In this document: positions 1 through 6,235 of the stretch, piece after piece
How the letters are laid out: every line of letters begins with the position of its first letter
How positions within the stretch are numbered: the first letter of the stretch is position 1
Assembly (NCBI GenBank): GCA_030038695.1
Contig: JASHSN010000427.1
Span: forward strand, 1-12,800
Length of the DNA: 12,800 nucleotides
Direction: 5' to 3'
Origin: Nitrososphaeraceae archaeon
GTDB taxonomy: Archaea; Thermoproteota; Nitrososphaeria; Nitrososphaerales; Nitrososphaeraceae
Notes under the pieces: generated by a model
The model's database searches: none
What the model saw: only the letters and a program-made list of their open reading frames with translations
Told to the model about the DNA's origin: nothing
Program-made: the position numbers and the translations under genes

Positions 1-2
1 TC

Positions 3-215
3 ACTTTACAGAGTATAAAACAACGTAAGACTACAACTGATTTTGTGAATCAATTAGATATACCTGAAGGTTTAAAGGAACTGATAATAAATCATGGTTT
101 TACATTAGATTTACTTCTAGGCTTCCATCCAATTGATTTGGCACAAACCCTAGGAATAGACAATAGTGTAGCCAAAATGATAATTGACGCGACAAGAAGA
201 CATGCGAAACCTTGA
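3..215 (+). CDS. C-terminal end of a helix-hairpin-helix-like protein (partial, 5' end outside window)
   Basis: The reading frame is open from the left edge to a TGA at 213-215, giving about 70 residues with no plausible start, so this is the 3' end of a longer gene. The last 50 residues have the pattern I-P-E-G-L-K-E-L-I-I-N-H-G-F-T then L-x-x-L-x-x-L-G-I-D-x-x-x-A-K-M-I-I-D-A-T. Two short helices around a G-containing turn, with a terminal L-G-I-D step, suggest a helix-hairpin-helix/SAM-like module of the sort that binds DNA or packs against a catalytic domain. Codon use is regular and free of stops, unlike the sequence just downstream. The enzymatic part, if any, lies outside the window, so no function is assigned. 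Confidence 0.55.
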   Translation, partial: TLQSIKQRKTTTDFVNQLDIPEGLKELIINHGFTLDLLLGFHPIDLAQTLGIDNSVAKMIIDATRRHAKP

Positions 216-235
216 TATGATATCCCTCTAAATGA

Positions 236-553
236 AAAGTCAGCTTTTGTCGATCTGATTATCAAAATGGTTGTAATCACGATGATTATTTAGGACTCTT
301 TGAACACTTTGCGCCGTTTCCAGACCAACCTATCACAACAGAGTGTATAAATATCAAGTGACCAAATCTCTAGCTAAGCGCTATCTAGAACGTGATTATC
401 TAGTCCCATTGAAATGATGCCCTGCCTCTCTTTTCGACAGAACTTCTTGCTGACAAGGACACAAAATCGGATTGTGTTAGGGATACTTTTGCAGGAGTAG
501 ACGACTACAAGTATGACATTGACCTTTGGCCAAGTATTACGGATCCGTTATGA
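236..553 (+). pseudogene. Decayed coding sequence, family not recognised (three frame segments)
   Basis: Three overlapping open segments switch frame: 236-361 (contains Y-Q-N-G-C-N-H-D-D-Y followed by F-A-P-F-P-D-Q-P), 334-417 (contains K-S-L-A-K-R-Y-L-E-R-D-Y-L) and 413-553 (contains D-T-F-A-G-V-D-D-Y-K-Y-D-I-D-L-W). Each is protein-like in composition and each ends in a stop within or just after the next segment. That is what a gene with at least two frameshifts looks like. The Y-Q-N-G-C-N motif is faintly like the G-x-x-x-G repeats of the secreted protein at 3350-3991, but the match is too short to call homology. No start codon or promoter was identified. Confidence 0.35.
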
Positions 554-580
554 TAAGTTGTTGTTTGTGTTATGACGTAA

Positions 581-873
581 GTTCAATTAGCGCAGTACAG
601 CACCCGGTCTACGAAGGGTCTATCGTTTGTACGTTTGGGAAAACATGAAGAAGCTATGAAACATTATGATACAGCTCTAGAGTTAGACCCTGAATACAGG
701 GATGGCATGGTTAGGGTGAGTTATTCCATACTATGGGCCACTTTCGTGAAGCAATCGAAAATTATGATAGGACCATACAACTAGGTCATGATTTTGTGGC
801 AAGGAACAATAAAGCTGGATGTTTATTCAGACTGAGTGCAGGGATGTCTCTAATTCTATCTTCCTCCTCCTAC
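581..873 (+). pseudogene. Frameshifted TPR-repeat protein relic
   Basis: Two tetratricopeptide-like units are readable in different frames. The first, around 614-710, reads K-G-L-S-F-V-R-L-G-K-H-E-E-A-M then H-Y-D-T-A-L-E-L-D-P-E-Y. The second, from 733, reads G-H-F-R-E-A-I-E-N-Y-D-R-T-I-Q-L and continues with A-R-N-N-K-A-G-C-L. Both carry the TPR signature (L-G-x-x-x-E-A-I-x-x-Y-D-x-A-I-x-L-D-P). The first frame hits a TAG at 782-784, so at least one frameshift lies at roughly 710-735. No initiator with a promoter is visible and only two units remain. TPRs mediate protein-protein contacts; the original partner cannot be told. Confidence 0.6.
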
Positions 874-1135
874 AAGGTCAGTCGAGGTTTCCGAGAATGG
901 GAATTTAAACATTGATACCAATCTGGTGATTTCCTGACAGAAGTGGAACCCATGTCGCTAAGCTATAATGTCACCTGTGTAAGCAAGCACAACAACTATC
1001 AAAACCATTTTCGGCGCCAAAAATTATACCGCATCTATCTGCAGGTGTTAACTGCAAAACGATCTGCAAGACTGGCATTGCATCTTGTCATTTTCTGTTT
1101 AATAGGTCCTGCGATACAAGTCCGGTCCTAACCCC

Positions 1136-1145
1136 AGTATAATAC
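1136..1145 (+). promoter_or_regulatory. TATA box for the truncated signal-peptide ORF
   Basis: AGTATAATAC is centred about 26 nt before the TTG at 1167, the spacing expected for an archaeal leaderless transcript. Pattern recognition only. Confidence 0.4.
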
Positions 1146-1166
1146 ATATGTCATATATCTGACTCT

Positions 1167-1312
1167 TTGTTCGATACAGAAAAAGGCGCAATTTCTTTCA
1201 CTTTAGTTCTAACGTTTGTTGTGGCGCTTGCATTATATGGCACTTTTTTGGGTGTAGAAATAGCCCGTGCTGATTCTGTAAGAGATTATAGCTGTAGGAT
1301 TAAGTCCGTCTC
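1167..1312 (+). pseudogene. Truncated signal-peptide ORF running into the antisense of the coiled-coil gene
   Basis: A TTG at 1167 opens a frame beginning with a charged stretch (D-T-E-K-G), a long hydrophobic segment and an A-R-A-D cleavage-like site near residue 36, the profile of a secretory signal. A TATA box sits 26 nt upstream. After about 48 residues the frame enters the complement of the coiled-coil gene that ends at 1313 and continues open to 1547. That extension holds about 15 cysteines, which is what the antisense of Gln/Thr/Ala-rich helix codons gives. The simplest reading is a secreted-protein gene whose body was lost. A real Cys-rich secreted product of 126 residues is the less likely alternative. 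Confidence 0.35.
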
Positions 1313-2218
1313 CTATTTCGTTTGCTCTCGCTGTCGTTGCCAGTTTAATTGCTGCACCTGTCTGTCTAATTCCAATATTTTCTCCTCAGTTACTCCCTGT
1401 AACTGCAATCGATATAGGGCCATAATAGCCTCATTTCTGTGTGCCGTCAAGATATTTATCATGCAGGTCTGTTGCCTAACCTGCTCCTGTTGTTTTACTA
1501 ATCCACATAATTCTGAATATTGTTTGATCTCTTCAACGACCTTATAGGCGGCTTTATCAGGTGGTATTCCTTGAGCTTCAGCTTTTTCGAAAACTACACA
1601 ATGGAAAGATAACAGCTCGTCAATTCCAATCCCCAGCTGTGCTATCTGTTCTGCTAATGGCAGCACGTCTTTGTACTTTTTAGTCTTCTCCTCTAGGTAA
1701 AGCGCCTGCCTCTGGATCTCTAGCTTATGCTTTTTTGCTTTTATGATATCGGCAAATACTTCTATGATTTTTTCCCCATTATATCCATATATTTTAAATA
1801 ACCTGAAGAGCTCCTTGAGTTTTAAATTGTTCATTTCGGCCTTTAATTCTTTATATTCTTGGATGGCTTGTCTATCATCATTCACACTTTCAATAGTTGA
1901 ACGCGCCTCCGAGATCTCCTGTTGAAGCCTAAGCAACTCTGCTTGTCTTTGGCGAATATTTTCCTCTAACTGCTCAAGTGGGACGTCGGTATGAATATGT
2001 CCTATTTTCTCTAGCACTTCAATAATTTTCTGCGGGTCTTGCGCTAAACACACGGAAATGAGTTGTTCAACCCGTTCTTCGTGTGAACCTAATCGTTTGA
2101 TAAAATTGTCTAGTCTGACTAATTTGGTAAGCTGACTGAGGCTCTGAATTCCTTCACTTTTGCAATGAGAGGTCAACTCTAGTACAGACTGGTATTTGCT
2201 ATTCAAGGTATGCAACAT
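1313..2218 (-). CDS. Coiled-coil protein, thaumarchaeal style, function unknown
   Basis: From the ATG at 2216-2218 the product has 301 residues. The frame stays open to 2308, but that extra part is antisense to the Rieske relic and looks non-coding, so the internal ATG is preferred. An N-terminal globular helical part (T-S-H-C-K-S-E-G-I-Q-S-L-S-Q-L-T-K-L-V) is followed by a Glu/Gln-rich coiled coil at about residues 84-142. A mixed helical segment with Y-G-Y-N-G-E-K-I and P-P-D-K-A-A-Y-K-V-V-E-E-I comes next, then a second Gln-rich coiled coil to the end. There is no signal peptide, membrane segment or nucleotide-binding motif. I have the impression that proteins of this style recur in Nitrososphaerales genomes. 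The role is unknown; a structural or DNA/membrane-scaffolding protein is a guess. It stands alone, with no operon partner. Confidence 0.75.
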   Translation of the reverse strand: MLHTLNSKYQSVLELTSHCKSEGIQSLSQLTKLVRLDNFIKRLGSHEERVEQLISVCLAQDPQKIIEVLEKIGHIHTDVPLEQLEENIRQRQAELLRLQQEISEARSTIESVNDDRQAIQEYKELKAEMNNLKLKELFRLFKIYGYNGEKIIEVFADIIKAKKHKLEIQRQALYLEEKTKKYKDVLPLAEQIAQLGIGIDELLSFHCVVFEKAEAQGIPPDKAAYKVVEEIKQYSELCGLVKQQEQVRQQTCMINILTAHRNEAIMALYRLQLQGVTEEKILELDRQVQQLNWQRQREQTK

Positions 2219-2238
2219 CAGTGAGATAGATAATAATA

Positions 2239-2511
2239 CATGAAATCTTTCACAACAGACACCAACATTGATGTTTGCTTGTAACAACTCTTGCCCACAG
2301 GGCAGCACTTTTATCGAAAGGACAGTTAAAACCTAGTGATAATCGTATAGCATGCTATATGCATGGTTTTGAGTATAATGTCTTTACTGGCAAGTTAGAA
2401 AGTATTCCTAATAAATGGACTAATCAGAGCGAAGGATGGAAAGAATGCGGTGAATTGATCCTCTACGACGTAATCGAAGATGAAGACGGCACTAACTCTA
2501 TTGATGCATAA
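2239..2511 (+). pseudogene. Rieske [2Fe-2S] domain fragment lacking the first cluster cysteine
   Basis: The frame carries the second Rieske ligand motif C-Y-M-H-G followed by F-E-Y-N-V-F-T-G-K-L and a tail typical of Rieske ferredoxin-like proteins, ending at TAA 2509-2511. The first motif should be C-x-H (C-P-H-R-A-A-L-L-S); here the frame reads L-A-H-R-A-A-L-L-S. The neighbouring frame reads N-S-C-P just upstream, so a 2-nt deletion at about 2290-2300 split the motif. Upstream in the same frame E-I-F-H-N-R-H-Q is followed by a TGA near 2257. Without both Cys and both His no 2Fe-2S cluster can form. An open frame from a TTG at 2275 gives 78 residues, but this is best read as a decayed gene. 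Confidence 0.65.
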
Positions 2512-2551
2512 ATCCCATTGCGAACACTTATTGGAATCTATTATTGTAAGG

Positions 2552-2827
2552 TTATGGATTAGTTGAATTCAATAATTGTTGAATTGAATTGGAAAGTAAT
2601 CCGTGCATCTTCGTTTGCACCATCGAATCTAGCTGTTGAGTTAAATTGGAAACTAACGTATGGCAATTGTTATTGATACATATTGATGTGTGACATACAT
2701 CACCTTCACAATTGGTCGAGCTCTTCTTTGAGAATGCATCTGCCATATGGTTAGAATAATCCAATACAACCGGCAATATCATTAACATAGTTGTGAACAA
2801 TACTATTGCTACCATTATCGAGAACAT
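2552..2827 (-). CDS. Small secreted Cys-ladder protein (paralogue 1)
   Basis: 91 residues. A hydrophobic N-terminus (residues 1-22) suggests a signal peptide or membrane anchor. It is followed by a core in which cysteines fall every fifth residue: C40, C45, C50 and C55 (C-E-G-D-V-C-H-T-S-I-C-I-N-N-N-C-H-T). The C-terminus is an amphipathic Q/L/N stretch ending L-L-N-S-T-N-P. The same core and tail recur almost unchanged at 4657-4923, so the two are paralogues. Possible starts are the ATG at 2827 or the one at 2815; the first is kept because a TATA box lies about 34 nt upstream. No metal site or enzyme family is recognised. The four evenly spaced cysteines could make disulphides outside the cell or bind a metal. 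Confidence 0.7.
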   Translation of the reverse strand: MFSIMVAIVLFTTMLMILPVVLDYSNHMADAFSKKSSTNCEGDVCHTSICINNNCHTLVSNLTQQLDSMVQTKMHGLLSNSIQQLLNSTNP

Positions 2828-2856
2828 TCTATTTCATTTTATGTTTTTCCTATTAG

Positions 2857-2865
2857 AGTATATTT
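2857..2865 (-). promoter_or_regulatory. TATA box of Cys-ladder paralogue 1
   Basis: On the minus strand AAATATACT is preceded by CTAAACC. The same block, with CTAAGCC, precedes paralogue 2, so the promoter was copied with the gene. Transcription would start about 8 nt before the ATG. Confidence 0.45.
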
Positions 2866-2869
2866 GGTT

Positions 2870-3349
2870 TAGGATTGTGATCATCATAATTCAATTCTAC
2901 TACTTTTGATCGTTTATTCCGATTGAAATATTTCATTGCACCTTTGGTTAAGACAAATCTAGCTTTTTCTCATCTTGACTTATTAAATCTACAAATGTCG
3001 TATCTAATTCAATGCTAGTAAATATTACAAGAATAACTACTTTATCACTTTACGACAATTAAATCAGTTTCTATAAACCTCGACCGTTATCTTAAAAATT
3101 AATGTTGATTTACAAAGTGTTCCCTGATAATTTACAAAGGAACCGGGATAACGGATTGGTGATCTTAATCTAGTGACGATTTGAGATTACCTTTACGGTT
3201 ATTTATACTGAAACGAAGACTGAGTAAATATGGCGAAACCGGAATCATTCACTGTCTTACGGTGCTTATAGTTATGTCAGATATTCTGATAATTTTGTTC
3301 TTCCTTATAATGTAAACAATCACTTCGTGCACGAAATCTTAGGAACATA
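2870..3349. other. AT-rich spacer
   Basis: There is no convincing gene. The part up to about 2955 is alignable with 4957-5042, the upstream region of paralogue 2. A short minus-strand open stretch at about 2960-3055 (contains F-V-D-L-I-S-Q-D-E-K-K) has no start or promoter and was not called. Confidence 0.5.
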
Positions 3350-3991
3350 TCATACTTTACAATTATTTGTTCCGTAGCTACCATCGTTATTCTCAGAAGC
3401 GGTATTTGCATTTTGCCAACCATTCCTAAAACCAAGCACATATTCAGAGCTATGGTGGCCAGTTGGATTTTGCGGTGCGCTTCTATGGCATATTTTTATG
3501 AGGGCTGTAGCAGCGTATATTCCATCATTTTCGCCCAAGTGGTAACAAGAATTCGACGCGTTATCATTTGCATTACAATGAATGGTGGTTGTTGCTATTA
3601 TAGCTAAAGGCCCCTTGTATGAATAATGGTAGGTAGAGTCAAAGCCCTTTGCGCAGCTATTATATTCAAAAATGTTGGTGTAGATATTGCATTCATGCGC
3701 ATCGTCCGTGGAATTAGCAATTATAGAATCATGCCTACCAGCCATAAGACCGAATTGGTATTGAGGTGTAGATTCCATTACTTCTAACTGACCCTGAACA
3801 AACCCTCTCCTACAATCACTTTCAGCAGATTCCAAACCCGCCGCATCCCCGTATACATTGCACTGTGAATCGTTCTCATTGGTGATGCCCGCTTTGAATC
3901 CCGCGGTGAAAGCTTTGCTATGAGCAAGAACTGGAGTAGTAATAAAAAGGAATGGGATAAAGGTTAACAACAACAAATAGCTAGACTCCAT
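3350..3991 (-). CDS. Secreted eight-cysteine GF/Y-x-x-G repeat protein
   Basis: 213 residues starting at the ATG at 3989-3991, which has a strong GGAGGA Shine-Dalgarno site 5 nt upstream. Residues 1-23 are a clear signal peptide (L-L-L-L-T-F-I-P-F-L-F ending V-L-A-H), so the product is exported. The mature part carries degenerate repeats of F/Y-x-x-G-F/L/W-x-x-G: A-G-F-K-A-G (30-35), R-G-F-V-Q-G (62-67), F-G-L-M-A-G (80-85), H-L-G-E-N-D-G (151-157) and L-G-F-R-N-G (186-191). There are eight cysteines at 44, 60, 101, 113, 139, 149, 168 and 211, an even number consistent with four disulphides. It lies between the two Cys-ladder paralogues on the same strand. I have the impression that similar repeat proteins are common in Nitrososphaerales; no activity is known to me. 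A surface adhesin or periplasmic binding role is inference only. Confidence 0.75.
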   Translation of the reverse strand: MESSYLLLLTFIPFLFITTPVLAHSKAFTAGFKAGITNENDSQCNVYGDAAGLESAESDCRRGFVQGQLEVMESTPQYQFGLMAGRHDSIIANSTDDAHECNIYTNIFEYNSCAKGFDSTYHYSYKGPLAIIATTTIHCNANDNASNSCYHLGENDGIYAATALIKICHRSAPQNPTGHHSSEYVLGFRNGWQNANTASENNDGSYGTNNCKV

Positions 3992-3994
3992 TTT

Positions 3995-4002
3995 GATCCT
4001 CC
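3995..4002 (-). promoter_or_regulatory. Shine-Dalgarno site of the repeat protein gene
   Basis: GGAGGATC on the minus strand lies 5 nt from the ATG. It is one of only two strong SD sites in the window and fixes the start. A weak TATA-like ATATCTA at about 4028-4034 would give a leader of roughly 15 nt. Confidence 0.6.
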
Positions 4003-4039
4003 GTCATTTCTATTGCCAATAGTGTAATAGATATGGTTC

Positions 4040-4450
4040 TTTCCTATACTCGTCATCTTGTGGTTAATTTCTCAAAAGCATTCTTCCACTACAGTATATC
4101 TGTGATGCTTCACATCTAATGCTAACAATATAGAAGAAATTGTCAATCTATTAAACCTAAGATAAAATCATTAGAAAGATTATTGTGATATGGATTAGAT
4201 TACTGCTACTGAGTAGATTTTATCCATTATGTTTATGGAACACATATCATGTAGATTGTTGAGAATTTGTTTCTGAAAGGTACTGAAATTGTTTAAATGG
4301 TAAAGCAATAACAATCGTGGATCATTACGCGAGGGATGAGACATAAGGCATCGCGTTAGCAATCTTATTTATTCTGCGTTCTTCAACAGCATTATAATCA
4401 GATGAACCTTTTACTCGACTCTAATAACTTCTTTATCTTCTATAGAAGTT
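4040..4450. other. AT-rich spacer
   Basis: No start codon with a usable frame longer than a few tens of codons, no RNA gene and no repeat was recognised here. Confidence 0.45.
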
Positions 4451-4656
4451 ATGCAACATATAGCAGTTCTGCTTGATTTCTTGACAGGACTTACATATCC
4501 AAATTTAAAATATTGTTGATCTCCGATGACAGTCCGTTACATCTCCTTAGATTGACATTGTATACATCCAATAAGGAAATAAAAAAGATAATGGCAAAGT
4601 TGCAAGGATTGCATTTCAAAAACAATCAAGAGGCTCTACTAATAATATCACCAGTT
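4451..4656 (+). pseudogene. Possible short gene relic, family unknown
   Basis: An ATG at 4451 opens a frame reading M-Q-H-I-A-V-L-L-D-F-L-T-G-L-T-Y-P-N-L-K before a stop. The adjacent frame from about 4485 continues with I-L-L-I-S-D-D-S-P-L-H-L-L-R-L and S-N-K-E-I-K-K-I-M-A-K-L-Q-G-L. Read with one frameshift near 4512 the two make a plausible small helical protein. The evidence is weak: no promoter was identified and the family is unknown. Confidence 0.2.
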
Positions 4657-4923
4657 CTATGGGTTAGTCGAATTTAATAATTGTTGAATTGAATTCGAAA
4701 GTAATCCATGCGACTTCATTTGGGGCATCGAATTTAGTATTTCTGCTGGATTAGTTGATGTATGACATGTGTTGTTGATACATACCAACGTACGGCATAC
4801 GTCGCCTTCACAATTGGTGGAGCTCTTTTTTGAGAAGCTTTGAGCATATACCACATGGTAAGTATATCCAAACGCAGCCGCGATCAACATGGTTGTGAAT
4901 AATACTAATGCTACCTTAATCAT
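4657..4923 (-). CDS. Small secreted Cys-ladder protein (paralogue 2)
   Basis: 88 residues from the ATG at 4921-4923. The frame extends to an upstream ATG at 4974, but the TATA box lies between the two, about 25 nt before the inner ATG, so the inner start on a leaderless transcript is preferred. Residues 1-28 form a signal peptide ending V-Y-A-Q. The core K-K-S-S-T-N-C-E-G-D-V-C is identical to paralogue 1, and the four cysteines again follow C-X4-C-X4-C-X4-C. The tail H-G-L-L-S-N-S-I-Q-Q-L-L-N-S-T-N-P is also identical, while the linker between core and tail is shorter by three residues. Conservation of the cysteines and tail against a drifting signal peptide and linker suggests that those parts matter functionally. 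Confidence 0.75.
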   Translation of the reverse strand: MIKVALVLFTTMLIAAAFGYTYHVVYAQSFSKKSSTNCEGDVCRTLVCINNTCHTSTNPAEILNSMPQMKSHGLLSNSIQQLLNSTNP

Positions 4924-4943
4924 ATTGTCAACTTCGGTGTTAT

Positions 4944-4952
4944 GATATATTT
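4944..4952 (-). promoter_or_regulatory. TATA box of Cys-ladder paralogue 2
   Basis: AAATATATC on the minus strand, preceded by CTAAGCC, is centred about 25 nt from the ATG at 4923, giving a leaderless transcript. It excludes the upstream ATG at 4974 as the start. Confidence 0.5.
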
Positions 4953-5221
4953 GGCTTAGGATGGTTATCACCATATTTCGATTCTAATACTTTTAATTAA
5001 TTATAATGATTCAAATTTTTCATTGTATGATCGATTGAGACAATTATAGTGAGAAGATAACATATACTAAGCTGATGAATAAGCCGGCATTCTTGTTTCG
5101 TAGTTCTCGTACAAAGCACTTAATATAATCATGGTAATCTATAACCTAATGATTGATTACGGAAGAATCTATAAGGATATCATGAGCTTTCTTTTCGGAG
5201 CTTGGATCCGAATATAAGACT

Positions 5222-5499
5222 AGTGACGATCTGCGCCCTTAACAGTAGAATTATGTACTCTTAACATCACGAAGGAGTAAAGAATTTGCTCAGTCCAGAA
5301 GATAGCAATAAGTCACTAGAACTAGATATAAACTCTTGGAAGATAAGATCGGGAAAGGAAAATATGTTCCAGCCGAACATGAGAAAATAAAGCGATTAAC
5401 AATGCCATTAGGAGATAAATATACACTTTATATTACTACAGAATAGAGGCTGATCATTCGAAGATTATCCTGGGTATTACCAAAATAGGTGCCGAGTGA
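5222..5499 (+). pseudogene. Relic of a small thaumarchaeal family (DUF6659-like)
   Basis: Segments in different frames read in order: T-I-C-A-L-N-S-R (5225-5248), then E-G-V-K-N-L-L-S-P-E-D (from 5271), then L-E-D-K-I-G-K-G-K-Y-V-P-A-E-H-E-K-I-K-R and L-T-M-P-L-G-D-K-Y-T-L-Y-I-T-T-E (about 5334-5445), then A-D-H-S-K-I-I (from about 5450) to TGA 5497-5499. This order resembles the common thaumarchaeal small protein with Y-R-E-G, E-K-x-K-R-x-T-x-P-L and A-D-H-x-x-I-I motifs that I associate with DUF6659; the family name is from memory. At least three frameshifts make it inactive. The family's role is uncharacterised. Confidence 0.45.
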
Positions 5500-5517
5500 T
5501 GATTTTACGCTCAGCAA

Positions 5518-5680
5518 TTGCAAATATCGATAATTGATGCAATACCCGGGAAAGTGTCCACCCAAGTTGATATGGATTTTCATATCATGAAAATCCCAAT
5601 CTCACATTTTCCTGAAATCTTCAATAATTATAACAGCGTTACCAGCAACGAGCAAGATGAAGAGGTTTGTTTATGCATTA
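5518..5680 (+). pseudogene. Unrecognised protein-like fragment
   Basis: A TTG at 5518 opens a frame whose first 50 or so residues (I-P-G-K-V-S-T-Q-V-D-M-D-F-H-I-M-K-I-P and F-P-E-I-F-N-N-Y-N) look like real protein. The frame then runs into a low-complexity hydrophobic tail to 5766. No promoter or SD is seen. It is probably the end of a lost gene rather than a working one. Confidence 0.2.
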
Positions 5681-5766
5681 GATTTATCATACTTGTTTCT
5701 ATCTCTTTTATCCATGTTCTATATTTGATGTGTTGTCTGATCTCTATTTTTTTGTCTTCCTGCTAA

Positions 5767-6107
5767 CAAGGTCAAACCTCACATGTATACTACTCATATA
5801 CAAAAAAAAGAAGCGTCAATCTATTCTGACAATTACTATCCTCGTGATTTATTAAGAGATTCTTATTCTTCTAGAACTAGATATTAGCTCGATCTGCCTA
5901 TGCGTAACTAAATCAAGCATTATGGTTAAACAATAAAAGCTCGGATAGATTTCCTATAAGCAGAAAAAAGTGTAGTCGATTTTTGAAGTATTAACCTGTT
6001 CTCACATAATGAAATGAAGACATAAGTAGAACCAATTCTGCGGGGCTACGTAGAAAGAACAAGGATGTCTTAAACACACGAACAAAGTAGTCGTGACTAA
6101 CGGGCCC
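5767..6107. other. Spacer upstream of the nitrilase gene
   Basis: AT-rich sequence with no open frame of note on either strand and no recognisable repeat or RNA gene. Confidence 0.45.
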
Positions 6108-6117
6108 GTTATATTTT
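6108..6117 (+). promoter_or_regulatory. TATA box upstream of the nitrilase gene
   Basis: GTTATATTTT follows a G/C-rich block (CGGGCCC). It overlaps the first possible TTG of the frame at 6116, so that codon cannot be inside the transcript. Transcription would begin at about 6137-6142, leaving a leader of roughly 95 nt before the preferred GTG. Confidence 0.4.
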
Positions 6118-6235
6118 GAATGATTTACTTTCCTTACTATTAGTATCGAACGTAACTAACAATACTGGCCACGCAACACATCTTTGGAAGGAATTGGATT
6201 ACAAAGGCTTTATTACGCGATGTCTAGGATTAGAT

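Noticed and set aside
943..1131. Plus-strand frame of 62 codons
   Set aside because: No family, promoter or SD site; composition is basic and irregular, as in non-coding DNA.
3171..5230. Shared CTAGTGACGAT at about 3171 and 5220 as a possible attachment repeat
   Set aside because: An 11-base match is expected by chance in a window of this size, and the flanks do not align.
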